NCBI RefSeq assembly: GCF_016863475.1
Contig: NZ_BOOY01000033.1
Coordinates: forward strand, 1-64,000
Direction of reading: 5' to 3'
Source: Spirilliplanes yamanashiensis
GTDB taxonomy: Bacteria; Actinomycetota; Actinomycetes; Mycobacteriales; Micromonosporaceae
DNA length: 64,000 nucleotides
Of this stretch, positions 15,050 through 24,208 are shown piece by piece. The translations under genes and the position numbers were made by a program. Each line of letters opens with the position of its first letter. Position 1 is the first letter of the stretch. The notes under the pieces were generated by a model. That model ran no database searches, was not told the origin of the DNA, and was given only the letters and a program-made list of their open reading frames with translations.

Positions 15050-15895
15050 TCACCAGGTGGCGAACACCCGCGCCTGGCCCCCGGAGCCGTCCTGGAACGG
15101 GATCAGCCCGACCACGACCGTCGCCCCGGCCGGCGGGACGCGGCCCAGGTTCGCCAGGTTCTCCAGCCCGTAGCGGTCGGCCCCGGCCAGCAGCAGGTGG
15201 GCGTCGAACGTCGTGGACCGTCCCGGGTCGATGCTGAGCGTGTCCACCCCGACGCTGCGGATGCCCCGCCGGCGCAGCAGCCACTCGCAGGCCTCCGCCC
15301 CGAACCCGGGGAAGTGCAGCGTGCCGTTCGCGTCGGCGCCCCGGTACGCGGCGGCGTCGCCGGCCCGGGCGCCCCAGCCCGAGTACATGAGCACGGCGGC
15401 GCCGCGCGGGATGCGGCCGTGCCGGCGCTCGTGCGCGCGCAGGTCGTCGACCGTGACGACGGTGTCGGGGTCGCGCGCCGCCCGGGCCGCGACGTCGACC
15501 ACGACGGCCGGGGTGACCAGCTCGTCGAGGCGCAGCTCGGTGGACGTCCGGCCGCCCGGCACGAAGTGGCCGGGCGCGTCGACGTGGGTGCCGTAGTGCT
15601 CCAGCAGGCGCCACTCCTGCAGGTAGTAGCCGTCGTCCTCGATGGTCACCCACGTGCGCTTCGCGGCCTCCTCGCCGGGCGCGAACGCGGGGAACGTGGT
15701 GGTGAGCGGGTAGGTCAGGTCGCGCAGCCGCGACCCGAGCCGGGCGGCCGGCGCGGGTGACGCCTGCGCGGGCGCGGCGGCTACGAGACCGGCGGCCGCG
15801 GCCGCGGCGCCGGTCAGCGCGGCCCGGCGGGAGAGGCGGCCGGCGCGGGACTGCTGCAGACACTCCTCGGTGCACATGCAGCAGGTGTCCCGCAT
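15050..15895 (-). CDS. Cyclase family (kynurenine-formamidase-like) protein with Tat-type signal
   Basis: A 281-residue exported member of the metal-dependent cyclase/KynB-like fold. Seen: the metal-binding block YGTHVDAPGHFV (about 99-110) and SVGVDTLSIDPG. The N-terminus has an SRRAALTG twin-arginine motif and hydrophobic run (about 22-46). Ahead of it is a short cysteine-rich segment (MRDTCCMCTEECLQQ). An internal ATG at 15877 would shorten this leader but keep most Cys residues. The real substrate is unknown. It converges with the GGDEF-EAL gene and is not near the kynureninase gene. Confidence 0.85.
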   Translation of the reverse strand: MRDTCCMCTEECLQQSRAGRLSRRAALTGAAAAAAGLVAAAPAQASPAPAARLGSRLRDLTYPLTTTFPAFAPGEEAAKRTWVTIEDDGYYLQEWRLLEHYGTHVDAPGHFVPGGRTSTELRLDELVTPAVVVDVAARAARDPDTVVTVDDLRAHERRHGRIPRGAAVLMYSGWGARAGDAAAYRGADANGTLHFPGFGAEACEWLLRRRGIRSVGVDTLSIDPGRSTTFDAHLLLAGADRYGLENLANLGRVPPAGATVVVGLIPFQDGSGGQARVFATW

Positions 15896-15908
15896 CCGGG
15901 CCGATCTG

Positions 15909-16562
15909 TCAACCGCGGCCCAGGCCGGCGTCGCGGGCCCGGACGATGGCCTCCGCGCGGTCGGCGACCTGGAGCTTGGCGAACACGTTGGACACGTTGT
16001 TGCGCACCGTCTTCGGCGACAGGAACAGCGCGCCGGCGATCTGGGCGTTGGAGCGCCCGGCCGCGAGCAGCTCCAGGATCTCCCGTTCGCGGGCGGTCAG
16101 CTGCGGGAACGGCGTCTCCGGCACGGCCGGGCCGGCGGTGAAGAACTCGGCGATGCGGCGGGCCAGCGGCGCGCCGAACACGGCGCCGCCCGCGGCGACG
16201 GTGGTGATGGCGCGGACGATCTCCTCCTGCTCGGCGCCCTTGACGAGGTAGCCGCGGGCCCCGGCCCGGACGGCCGCGAACACCGTGCCGTCGTCCTCGC
16301 TCATGGTCAGCACGACCACGCCGACGCCGGGCGCCTCGGCGGCCAGGCGGCGGGTGGCGTCGACGCCGTTGAGGCGCGGCATCTGCACGTCCATCACGAC
16401 GACGTCGGGCAGCAGCCTGACGGCCGTGGCGACCGCCTCCACGCCGTCGGCGGCGGTGCCCACCACCTCGACCCCGTCGACGGAGCCGAGCAGCATGGCG
16501 AGCCCGTCGCGGAAGACCGGGTGGTCGTCGGCCACGACGACCCGCACGTCGTCGTCAGGCAC
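15909..16562 (-). CDS. NarL/LuxR family response regulator
   Basis: A 217-residue response regulator. The receiver domain (about 1-120) has VVADDHPVFRDGL, the phospho-acceptor Asp in VVVMDVQMPRLNG and the conserved Lys in GYLVKGA. The LuxR helix-turn-helix (about 150-212) has LTAREREILELLAAGRSNAQIAGALFLSPKTVRNNVSNVFAKL. It overlaps the end of the sensor kinase gene by 8 bases, so the two form a translationally coupled pair. Confidence 0.93.
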   Translation of the reverse strand: MPDDDVRVVVADDHPVFRDGLAMLLGSVDGVEVVGTAADGVEAVATAVRLLPDVVVMDVQMPRLNGVDATRRLAAEAPGVGVVVLTMSEDDGTVFAAVRAGARGYLVKGAEQEEIVRAITTVAAGGAVFGAPLARRIAEFFTAGPAVPETPFPQLTAREREILELLAAGRSNAQIAGALFLSPKTVRNNVSNVFAKLQVADRAEAIVRARDAGLGRG

Positions 16563-18633
16563 GGGCCACCTCCACGGCTGCGAGCGGAAGACGCGCGCGC
16601 ACCACCGTGCCGCGCTCGTCGGGGCACTCTATCCGGGTGTCGCCGCCCAGCTCGGCGGCGCGCTCGCGCAGCGAGATCAGCCCGACGCCGCTGGCCGTGC
16701 CGGCCGGGATGCCGGTGCCGTCGTCGGCGACCTCCACGATCAGGTCGCCGCCCTCGACGGCCAGCCGCACCCGGCAGACCGACGCGGACGCGTGCCGGGC
16801 CACGTTGGCCAGCGCCTCGGACGCGATCCGGTACGCGGCCACCTCGACGGCGGCGGGCAGCGCGTCGAGCGCGTCGCCCCCGTCCACGGTGATGGTGAGC
16901 CCGGGGGCCCGCAGCCGCTCGGCCTGCTGCCGCACGGCGCCGAGCAGCCCCACGTCGTCGAGCGCGGGCGGCCGCAGGTCGTGCACGAGGCGGCGCACGT
17001 CGGCCAGCGCGGCCGTGACGTCGTCGCGGGCCTGCCGCAGCAGCCGGTCGGCCTCCGCCGGCTTCTTCGCCGCCAGGTTGCGGGCGGTGTCGATGCGCAG
17101 CGCCACCCCGCCCAGGCTGGGACCCAGGCCGTCGTGCAGGTCGCGGCGCAGGCGGCGGCGCTCCTCCTCGCGGGCGGCGACGATCTGCTCGCGGCTGCGC
17201 TGGAGTTCGCCGGCCAGGTGCGAGGCCCGGGCGGCCGCGGCGGCCTGGCGGACCACGTCGGCGAGCAGCCGCTCGTCGCGGGCGCTCAGCGCGGCCCGGG
17301 CGCCGCCGCGGGGCAGCACGAGCCGCCCGACGGGCTCGCCGCGCCAGGTGATCGGCAGCACCTGGGTGTCGGCCGGCTCGACGCCGTGCGCGGCGACGAT
17401 GCGCTCGCCGCCGGCCCGGTCCACCTCCACGGCCACGTACGGCGACCGGAACGCCTCGGCGACGCTCTGCGCCACGGCGACGAGCTGCACCTCGGGGGTG
17501 GGCGAGCGTTCCAGCCGCTCGGCCAGCCCGGCCACCACCCCGTACGCGTCGTCGCGGCGGCCCAGCACGAGCCGCCGCACGGCCAGCCACAGCCGGTGCC
17601 GCAGCGGCCCGTACACGGCGGTGACCAGCAGCAGCGCCACGACGGCGGCGTCGCGCTCGGCCAGCCGCTCGCCCAGCAGGGCGCTGGCCAGGCCCAGCAC
17701 GCACGCGTCGACGACCAGGACGGTCACGGCGAGCGCCGCGTACACCAGCGTGCCGCCGAGCAGCCGGTCGATGTCGACGAGCTGCGGCCGCACGACGCCG
17801 ATCGCCAGCGCCAGCCCGGTGACGGCGACCGCGGCGGTGAGGCCGACCGACGTCCACGCCTCCGGCAGCACGGTCGACGACAGCATGACCAGCACGTCGA
17901 CGATCGCGGCCCACAGCAGCCAGCGCATCCGGGCCCGGCGCACCGGGTCGCCGGCGGCGGCGCGGTAGCGGCGCACCACCACCAGGAACGGCACCACCAG
18001 GCCGAGGGGCACGAGCGCGCGCGCCACGGCCAGCAGCGGCAACCAGACGCCGTCGGGCAGCGGCAGGGTCGTGAGGTCGAGGTCCAGCCGGGCGAACGGG
18101 GCGGGCACCGCGCCGCCGGCGTCGGCCTGGGCGATGCCGGACGGCACCACGAGCAGCACCGCCGGCAGCAGCGCCGCCCCGGCCAGCCCGGCGATGGACG
18201 CCGCCCGCCACCACCGGCCGCGCGGCAGGCGGCCGTCCGGGTACAGCAGCAGGATCAGCGGCAGCGACAGCAGCAGGGTCGCGCCGAGGCGCTGGAACAC
18301 CCAGAACGCGAGGTCGGCGCCGGGCAGCACGGGGTCGTGCAGGGTGGCGTACGCGAGCCACGCGGCCGCGAGTCCGTCCAGCGCCCAGTGCACGCCGGTG
18401 ACGGCGAGCACCCACGCCACCGGGTGCCGGGGCGCCCGGCGCAGCAGCAGCGCCCCGGCCACCGCCAGGGCGACACCGGACAGCCCGGCGAACCAGCCCG
18501 GGTCCAGCACGGTCTCGGCCCGGTGCGCCGCCGGCACCTGCGCGTCGAGCACCGCCGCGGCGGCGATGGCGCCGACCCCGAGCAGCACGGTCAGCGCGGG
18601 CAGGACCCGGGGCGGGCGCGCGTCGTCCTTCAC
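16555..18633 (-). CDS. NarL-type membrane sensor histidine kinase
   Basis: A 692-residue kinase. About ten hydrophobic segments span residues 10-350, followed by a GAF-like region (about 370-480), an HisKA_3 dimerisation helix (EEERRRLRRDLHDGLGPSLGG, phospho-His in DLHDG) and an HATPase domain ending in ADDGTGIPAGTASGVGLISLRERAAELGG. The GTG at 18633 is chosen because the hydrophobic segment follows within a few residues. An in-frame ATG at 18783 would add 50 low-complexity residues and run toward the divergent gene at 18813. Partner of the regulator at 15909-16562; it probably senses a membrane-linked signal. Confidence 0.9.
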   Translation of the reverse strand: MKDDARPPRVLPALTVLLGVGAIAAAAVLDAQVPAAHRAETVLDPGWFAGLSGVALAVAGALLLRRAPRHPVAWVLAVTGVHWALDGLAAAWLAYATLHDPVLPGADLAFWVFQRLGATLLLSLPLILLLYPDGRLPRGRWWRAASIAGLAGAALLPAVLLVVPSGIAQADAGGAVPAPFARLDLDLTTLPLPDGVWLPLLAVARALVPLGLVVPFLVVVRRYRAAAGDPVRRARMRWLLWAAIVDVLVMLSSTVLPEAWTSVGLTAAVAVTGLALAIGVVRPQLVDIDRLLGGTLVYAALAVTVLVVDACVLGLASALLGERLAERDAAVVALLLVTAVYGPLRHRLWLAVRRLVLGRRDDAYGVVAGLAERLERSPTPEVQLVAVAQSVAEAFRSPYVAVEVDRAGGERIVAAHGVEPADTQVLPITWRGEPVGRLVLPRGGARAALSARDERLLADVVRQAAAAARASHLAGELQRSREQIVAAREEERRRLRRDLHDGLGPSLGGVALRIDTARNLAAKKPAEADRLLRQARDDVTAALADVRRLVHDLRPPALDDVGLLGAVRQQAERLRAPGLTITVDGGDALDALPAAVEVAAYRIASEALANVARHASASVCRVRLAVEGGDLIVEVADDGTGIPAGTASGVGLISLRERAAELGGDTRIECPDERGTVVRARLPLAAVEVARA

Positions 18634-18812
18634 CGCGCCATCGTCGCAGCGCGGGCGTCCCCCGGTCTCTGGGACTCGTGTCCCGACCTGCCCGGGACAC
18701 CGCGCGGGACCCGATCGGGGGCGCGCGGCCCTGCCGGCCCGGGACGGCGTCCCGACAGAGTTCTCCTCGTCAGCGGGGCACACCGCACCGCACGGAACGA
18801 GGGACCACAGCC

Positions 18813-19454
18813 ATGACGATCACCGCAGCCCCCGCGACCACCACGACCACCGACGCCACCACCGCCACCACGGCCGCCGCCTCGGACACCGCCCGGTTCG
18901 TCCGGCGCACCGGCGTGGCGCTCGCCGCCGGCGCCGCCATCTGGGCCGGCGCGATGGCCGCCTACAGCCCGCAGACCACCGACCCGGTCGGCATCACCGT
19001 CGTCGACCTGGGCGCGCTGCCCTTCCAGGGCGCCCTGTTCGCGCTGGTCACCGCCCAGCTGCGCACGGCGGCGACCGGCACCTCCCGGTTCGCCCGGGGG
19101 ATGCTGCGCCTCGAGTACGTGCTGCTGGCCCTCGCCACGCTGTGGACGGTGCTGCACGGCGCGTTCTGGTCGCTGCGCGGCGAGCCGTGGCTGGCGGTGC
19201 TGGACGCCTTCTGGCCGCTGTCGATGCTCGGCATGTTCGCCATCGGCGTCAAGATCGCCTTCGCGAAGCGCTGGACCGGCCCGCTGCGCGGCTGGCCGCT
19301 GGTCGCGGAGAGCTGGGCCGTCGTGTCCGTGCCCGCCCTGGTGATCTTCGGGGTCGGCGTCGGCCAGGCCGTCGGCTCCCTGCACGCCCTCATCGGCTAC
19401 GGCGGCCTCGGCCTGCTGCTCGCCCTGCGCCCGCACCTGACCGGCGCCCGCTGA
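18813..19454 (+). CDS. Membrane protein, first of a tandem duplicate pair
   Basis: A 213-residue protein with a Thr/Ala-rich N-terminus (about 1-25) and five or six hydrophobic segments. No known family was recognised. It closely resembles the next gene: shared blocks include EYVLLALATLWTVLH, WLAVLD.FWPLSMLGMF, IGVKIAFA and AESWAVVSVPA. It starts divergently from the sensor-kinase gene across about 180 bases, so the two-component system may control the pair. Confidence 0.75.
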   Translation: MTITAAPATTTTTDATTATTAAASDTARFVRRTGVALAAGAAIWAGAMAAYSPQTTDPVGITVVDLGALPFQGALFALVTAQLRTAATGTSRFARGMLRLEYVLLALATLWTVLHGAFWSLRGEPWLAVLDAFWPLSMLGMFAIGVKIAFAKRWTGPLRGWPLVAESWAVVSVPALVIFGVGVGQAVGSLHALIGYGGLGLLLALRPHLTGAR

Positions 19455-19490
19455 CCACCCCCACCCACGACCGGAACCGGAGTCCTCGCC

Positions 19491-20120
19491 ATGTCGCTCA
19501 CCATCACGCCCGTCCCCGCCCGCACCGACGACCCCGCCGCGCCCGCCGCCGGCACCGCCCGCCTCGTCCGCCGCGCCGGCATCGCCGTCGCCGCCGGCGC
19601 CGCCGTCTGGGGCACCACGATGTTCCTCGTCAGCCCGCAGGCCACCGACCCCACCGGCATCACCCTCGGCGACGTGGGGGCGCTGCCCTTCCAGGCCTCG
19701 CTGTTCGTGCTGGTCACCGCGCAGCTGCGGACGATGGCGACCGGCGTCTCCCGGCTGGCCCGCGGCCTGCTCCGCGTCGAGTACGTGCTGCTCGCCCTGG
19801 CCACCCTGTGGACCGTGCTGCACGCGGCCGTCCCGGCCTTCCGCGACGACCTCTGGCTGGCGGTGCTCGACGTCTTCTGGCCGCTGTCGATGCTCGGCAT
19901 GTTCGTCATCGGCGTGAAGATCGCGTTCGCCGGCCGGTGGCGCGGCGCGGCCCGGGTGTGGCCGTCGGTCGCCGAGAGCTGGGCCGTCGTCAGCGTCCCC
20001 GCGATGGTGGTGTTCGGGGAGACCGCCGGGCAGTACGTCGGCGCGAGCCACCTGTTCGTCGGCTACGGCGTCCTCGGCCTGATCCTGGCGCTGCGCCCGC
20101 ACCTGACCGGCGCCCGCTGA
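19491..20120 (+). CDS. Membrane protein, second of a tandem duplicate pair
   Basis: A 209-residue paralogue of the preceding protein, beginning 36 bases after it and so likely cotranscribed. It has the same membrane topology and the same C-terminal ending (ALRPHLTGAR). The N-terminal tail and the loop after the LLALATLWTVLH segment differ most, which may separate two related functions or allow a heteromer. No enzymatic motif is visible. Confidence 0.75.
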   Translation: MSLTITPVPARTDDPAAPAAGTARLVRRAGIAVAAGAAVWGTTMFLVSPQATDPTGITLGDVGALPFQASLFVLVTAQLRTMATGVSRLARGLLRVEYVLLALATLWTVLHAAVPAFRDDLWLAVLDVFWPLSMLGMFVIGVKIAFAGRWRGAARVWPSVAESWAVVSVPAMVVFGETAGQYVGASHLFVGYGVLGLILALRPHLTGAR

Positions 20121-20146
20121 CCCGCCCCGCACCCCCGCCCGGCCCC

Positions 20147-20182
20147 CGGCCCCGGCCACGTCCCCCGACGTGACCGGGGCCG
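20147..20182 (+). terminator. Hairpin terminator after the duplicated membrane genes
   Basis: An inverted repeat of 9 plus 6 bp with one mismatch (20147-20162 with 20167-20182) and a CCCC loop. It lies 26 bases after the second membrane gene and ends 18 bases before the next start. Confidence 0.6.
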
Positions 20183-20200
20183 CCGGTGCAGGATGGGGGC

Positions 20201-21217
20201 ATGGCTGACGGCACGTACGTGAACCCGTCCGGGGAGTTCACCCGGGACCAGAACTACATCGCCACGCGGATCACCGCCGACGGGCGCGACGGCTGGCCCG
20301 TCGAGCCGGGCCGGTACCGGCTGGTCGTGAGCCGGGCCTGCCCGTGGGCGAACCGGTCGATCATCGTGCGGCGCCTGCTCGGGCTGGAGGACGTGCTGTC
20401 GATGGGCGTCGCCGGCCCGACGCACGACAAGCGCAGCTGGACCTTCGACCTGGACCCGGACGGGCGCGACCCGGTGCTCGGCATCGAGCGGCTCCAGGAG
20501 GCGTTCTTCAAGCGCTTCCCCGGCTACGAGCGCGGCATCACCGTCCCGGCGATCGTGGACGTGCCCACCGGGCAGGTCGTCACGAACGACTTCGCGCAGA
20601 TCACCATCGACCTGTCGCTGGAGTGGACGGCGCACCACCGCCCGGGCGCCCCGCAGCTGTACCCGGAGCACCTGCGCGAGGAGATCGACACGGTCAACCG
20701 GGTGGTGTTCGCCGACGTGAACAACGGCGTCTACCGGGCGGGCTTCGCCGGCACCCAGGAGTCGTACGAGAAGGCGTTCGACCGGTTGTTCGGCCGCCTC
20801 GACTGGCTGTCGGAGCGGCTGGAGCGCCGGCGGTACCTGGTGGGCGACACCATCACCGAGGCCGACGTGCGGCTGTTCACGACGCTGGCCCGGTTCGACC
20901 CGGTGTACCACGGCCACTTCAAGTGCAACCGCAGCAAGCTGACGGAGATGCCGGTGCTCTGGGCGTACGCGCGGGACCTGTTCCAGACGCCCGGGTTCGG
21001 CGACACCACCGACTTCGACCACATCAAGCGGCACTACTACGAGGTGCACCGCGACATCAATCCCACCGGCATCGTGCCGAAGGGCCCGGACCTGAGCGAC
21101 TGGATGACGCCGCACGGGCGCGAGTCGCTCGGCGGTTCGCCATTCGGCGAGGGCACCCCGCCGGGGCCGGTGGCGGACGGCGAAAAGGTGCCCGCGGCGC
21201 ATTCTCCGCTGCCGTAA
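20201..21217 (+). CDS. Glutathionyl/mycothiol-hydroquinone reductase-type GST protein
   Basis: A 338-residue Xi-class glutathione-transferase-like protein (YqjG/EcmB family). Seen: the catalytic cysteine motif SRACPWANR (about residues 44-52), a thioredoxin-fold N-half and an all-helical C-half with YLVGDTITEADVRLFTTLARFD and HYYEVHRDINPTGIVPKGP. The family reductively removes a thiol from thiol-hydroquinone adducts. In actinomycetes the thiol would be mycothiol (inference). The ATG at 20201 (MADGTYV) fits family starts better than an in-frame ATG at 20186. Confidence 0.9.
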   Translation: MADGTYVNPSGEFTRDQNYIATRITADGRDGWPVEPGRYRLVVSRACPWANRSIIVRRLLGLEDVLSMGVAGPTHDKRSWTFDLDPDGRDPVLGIERLQEAFFKRFPGYERGITVPAIVDVPTGQVVTNDFAQITIDLSLEWTAHHRPGAPQLYPEHLREEIDTVNRVVFADVNNGVYRAGFAGTQESYEKAFDRLFGRLDWLSERLERRRYLVGDTITEADVRLFTTLARFDPVYHGHFKCNRSKLTEMPVLWAYARDLFQTPGFGDTTDFDHIKRHYYEVHRDINPTGIVPKGPDLSDWMTPHGRESLGGSPFGEGTPPGPVADGEKVPAAHSPLP

Positions 21218-21219
21218 AG

Positions 21220-21238
21220 GCAGGTCAGGCTTACCTAA
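21220..21238. promoter_or_regulatory. Iron-box-like site 1 (DtxR/IdeR type)
   Basis: Sequence GCAGGTCAGGCTTACCTAA agrees with the actinobacterial iron box TTAGGTTAGGCTAACCTAA at 15 of 19 positions, including the AGGT...AGGCT...ACCTAA framework. It lies about 120 bases before the DUF1540 start. Confidence 0.6.
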
Positions 21239-21249
21239 GTGATTATCGG

Positions 21250-21268
21250 AATGGGTAGGCGAACCTTA
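21250..21268. promoter_or_regulatory. Iron-box-like site 2 (weaker)
   Basis: AATGGGTAGGCGAACCTTA agrees with the same consensus at about 13 of 19 positions. Its centre is 30 bases from that of site 1, roughly three helical turns, so the two could bind regulator dimers on one face. Confidence 0.4.
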
Positions 21269-21357
21269 GTCGGAACAATTGCGGAAATTTGGCGGGGCGG
21301 CCCGGCGAATAGCGCGGAAATGCATTATCGTCGGTGCCGGATGAAGGAGGTAGCACC

Positions 21358-21648
21358 ATGACCGACATGCTTGAGATGCCCCGCGTCTCCGAATGTTCCG
21401 TGACCGGGTGCGGTTACAACCACGACGGCTGTCACGCCTTCGCGATCACCGTGGGCGGCTCGGCCGCGCGGTGCGACACGTTCATCGACACCACCGCCAA
21501 GGGCGGCCTGGACCGGGTCATCGCCCAGGTCGGCGCCTGCCACCGCACCGACTGCACGTTCAACTCCGAGCTCGAGTGCGGCGCGCCCGCCATCCGGGTC
21601 GCGCCCGGCAAGGACATCGCCGACTGCATGACCTACGAGCCGCGCTGA
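21358..21648 (+). CDS. DUF1540 cysteine-rich protein
   Basis: A 96-residue cytosolic protein with two DUF1540 modules, each with four-cysteine spacing: CSVTGCGYNHDGCHAF with a following Cys, and CHRTDCTFNSELECGAPAIRV with a following Cys. Such clusters usually bind metal (zinc or iron); the function of the family is unknown. A strong AAGGAGG (21344-21350) sits 7 bases before the ATG at 21358, which decides the start. The upstream gap is AT-rich and holds the two iron-box-like sites. Confidence 0.88.
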   Translation: MTDMLEMPRVSECSVTGCGYNHDGCHAFAITVGGSAARCDTFIDTTAKGGLDRVIAQVGACHRTDCTFNSELECGAPAIRVAPGKDIADCMTYEPR

Positions 21649-21680
21649 CCGCTCGACAGCGCTGAGCGCACCGCGCGCGA

Positions 21681-21715
21681 CGGGCGGCCCGGGACCGACG
21701 GTCCGGGGCCGCCCG
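21681..21715 (+). terminator. Hairpin terminator after the DUF1540 gene
   Basis: An inverted repeat of 10 plus 5 bp with one mismatch (21681-21696 with 21700-21715) and a 3-base loop. It lies 33 bases after the DUF1540 stop and ends 29 bases before the STAS gene. Confidence 0.65.
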
Positions 21716-21744
21716 CGCCGTTGCTGCGGCTACCATCGACGGCC

Positions 21745-22101
21745 ATGACCAGCGCCCCGGTGACCATCGACGTCGAACACCGCACCGGACCGGCGCTCAC
21801 TGTCGTGCGGGTGGCGGGCGAGCTCGACTTCGGCAGCACGCCCCGGCTGACCGCCGCCCTGGCCGGCGAGCCGCGCGACGGCGGCGCCCTCGTGCTCGAC
21901 CTCACCGCGGTCGGGTTCTGCGACTCCAGCGCCCTGGGCGCCATGATCTCCCTGCACAAGGCGGCCGCCGAGCGCGGCGGCCGGTTCTACGTCACGGGCG
22001 CCAACCCGCAGGTGCTGTCGGCCATCCGGGTCACGTCGCTCGACCGGCTGTTCCTGATCCGGCCCGACGTCGGCACGGTGCTGGCCGAGGTAGCGGGATG
22101 A
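21745..22101 (+). CDS. STAS-domain anti-sigma factor antagonist
   Basis: A 118-residue single STAS domain of the SpoIIAA/RsbV type. The phosphorylatable serine lies in [15 protein letters not shown] (about residue 59). When dephosphorylated, such proteins bind an anti-sigma kinase and free a sigma factor. It overlaps the following phosphatase/kinase gene by 4 bases (ATGA), so the pair forms one partner-switching module. Confidence 0.9.
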   Translation: MTSAPVTIDVEHRTGPALTVVRVAGELDFGSTPRLTAALAGEPRDGGALVLDLTAVGFCDSSALGAMISLHKAAAERGGRFYVTGANPQVLSAIRVTSLDRLFLIRPDVGTVLAEVAG

Positions 22102-24161
22102 CCGGGGGCGCCGACGGCGCCCGGCGCCTGCGCGCCGTCCGCGCCGCCGGGGCCGCCCGCCGCGCGGCGGAGGCCGCCCCCGACCTGGTCGCGGGCGCCG
22201 CGCGCGCCGCGGAGACCCTGCTCGCCGAGCTGGTCGACGACGCCGGCCGGCCGCTGCTGGCCGGCGTGCGGCTGCGCCTGTCCCCCGGCGCGGACCTGGC
22301 CACCGCGGGCCACACCACGGGGACCGGCGTGCTGGTGGACCAGCCGCTCGGCGACGGCCCGGCGCTGACCGCCGAGCTGCACCCCGTCCGGCCGGGCGCC
22401 TGCGCCGACGACGTGCTGCGCACCGCCGCCGCCGGGATCCGCGCCGGGCTGCTCGCGCACGCCGGCGACGCCGCCGGCCACCGCGACGCGCTGCGCGACC
22501 AGCTCGACCGCGCCGAGGCCGCGCTCGCCGAGCACGACGCCGGGGCGTCCCGGCCGGACCTTCTCGACACCCTGCAGAGCATCGGGCGGCGGCTCACCTC
22601 CCAGCTCGACCTGGACGCGCTCGTCCAGGACGCGACCGACGCGGCCGTGGTCGCGACCGGCGCCGCGTTCGGGGCGTTCTTCTACAACCTCATCGACGAC
22701 TACGGCGAGTCGTACACGCTGTACACCCTGTCCGGCGTGCCGCGCTCGGCGTTCGAGCGGTTCCCGATGCCGCGCAACACCGAGGTGTTCGCGCCGACGT
22801 TCGCCGGCGCGGGCACCGTGCGCAGCGACGACATCACCGCCGACCCGCGCTACGGGCACAACGCCCCGCACGCGGGCATGCCCGAGGGGCACCTGCCGGT
22901 GTGCAGCTACCTGGCCGTGCCGGTGGTGTCGCCGTCGTCCGGCGAGGTGCTCGGCGGCTTCTTCTTCGGCCACCCCGAACGCGCCCGGTTCACGGCGCGG
23001 CACGAGGAGCTGGCCGAGGGCATCGCCGGGTACGCCGCGATCGCCCTCGACAACGCCCGCCTGTACGGCCGCCAGCGCGCGATGGCCACCGAGCTGCAGC
23101 GCAGCATGCTGCCCGTCATCGGCACGGTGCCCGGCTTCCAGGTCGTCGGCCGCTACCTGCCGGCCGCCACCGGTTCCGAGGTCGGCGGCGACTGGATCGA
23201 CGTGGTGGAGCTGCCGGCCGGGCGCACCGCGTTCGTCATCGGCGACGTGATGGGGCGCGGGGTGCCGGCCGCCACGGTCATGGGCCAGGTGCGCACGGCG
23301 ATCCGCGCGTACGCGCTGCTGGACCTGCCGCCCGGCCAGGTGCTCGCGCACGTGTCCGAGCTGGCCGCGGCGCTGTCCGGCCACCAGTTCATCACCTGCG
23401 TCTACGCGGTGCACGACCCGGCCGAGGCGACGATCACGTACGCCAACGCGGGGCACCTGCCGCCCGCGGTGGCGGACCCGGACGGCCGGGTCACCGTCCT
23501 CGACGAGCGCCTCGGCATGCCGCTGCGGGTCGGCGCCGCGTTCGCCGAGCGGGAGGTGCCGTTCCCGCCCGGGGCGTCCCTGCTGCTGTACACCGACGGC
23601 CTGGTGGAGCGGCGCCGCCGGGCGCTGCCGGACACGGTCACCGACCTGGCGGCGGCCTGGCGCGACGTGGTGTCCCGGCCGCCGGAGGAGGCGGAGGCCG
23701 CCTGCGACGCCCTGATCCGCGGCCTCACCCAGGGCCGCTACGACGACGACGTCGCCCTGCTGCACGTGCGCGACCTGGCGGCGGACCGGCGCACGGCCGC
23801 GATGGCGCTGACCGCGGACAGCGACGTGGCCGCCCGCGCCCGGCAGTTCGTGCGCGACAACCTCCAGCGGTGGGACGCCGCCGCGGCCGTCGACCGGGCG
23901 CTGATGATCGTGACGGAACTGGTGGCGAACGCGGTGCGGCACACCGGCGCGCCGGTGCGGCTGCGCCTGCACGCCGGCGCCCACCGGCTCGTCATCGCCG
24001 TGGCCGACGCCGACCACCGCACCCCGCGCCGGCACGACCCGGACCTGCTGGAGGAGGGCCACCGCGGGCTGCTGCTGGTGGACGCGTTCGCGGCCCGCTG
24101 GGGCAGCCGCCCGACGCCCGACGGCAAGGTGGTCTGGGCGGAGGTCCCGCTGCACGGCTGA
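22098..24161 (+). CDS. GAF / SpoIIE-type PP2C phosphatase with C-terminal HATPase domain
   Basis: A 687-residue stress-signalling protein. A divergent N-terminal region (about 1-150) is followed by a GAF domain (about 155-325) and a PP2C SpoIIE phosphatase (about 330-555). The phosphatase has metal-binding Asp residues in [29 protein letters not shown] and [10 protein letters not shown]. An RsbW-like histidine-kinase-type ATPase (about 560-685) follows, with [13 protein letters not shown]. One protein thus carries both activities that act in opposite directions on STAS antagonists. The natural substrate is probably the coupled STAS protein at 21745. No sigma-factor gene lies nearby. Confidence 0.9.
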   Translation: MTGGADGARRLRAVRAAGAARRAAEAAPDLVAGAARAAETLLAELVDDAGRPLLAGVRLRLSPGADLATAGHTTGTGVLVDQPLGDGPALTAELHPVRPGACADDVLRTAAAGIRAGLLAHAGDAAGHRDALRDQLDRAEAALAEHDAGASRPDLLDTLQSIGRRLTSQLDLDALVQDATDAAVVATGAAFGAFFYNLIDDYGESYTLYTLSGVPRSAFERFPMPRNTEVFAPTFAGAGTVRSDDITADPRYGHNAPHAGMPEGHLPVCSYLAVPVVSPSSGEVLGGFFFGHPERARFTARHEELAEGIAGYAAIALDNARLYGRQRAMATELQRSMLPVIGTVPGFQVVGRYLPAATGSEVGGDWIDVVELPAGRTAFVIGDVMGRGVPAATVMGQVRTAIRAYALLDLPPGQVLAHVSELAAALSGHQFITCVYAVHDPAEATITYANAGHLPPAVADPDGRVTVLDERLGMPLRVGAAFAEREVPFPPGASLLLYTDGLVERRRRALPDTVTDLAAAWRDVVSRPPEEAEAACDALIRGLTQGRYDDDVALLHVRDLAADRRTAAMALTADSDVAARARQFVRDNLQRWDAAAAVDRALMIVTELVANAVRHTGAPVRLRLHAGAHRLVIAVADADHRTPRRHDPDLLEEGHRGLLLVDAFAARWGSRPTPDGKVVWAEVPLHG

Positions 24162-24208
24162 CCCGGCGACGTTCACATCCGTCGATGGATTGGGCTAGCG
24201 TGGCGATC

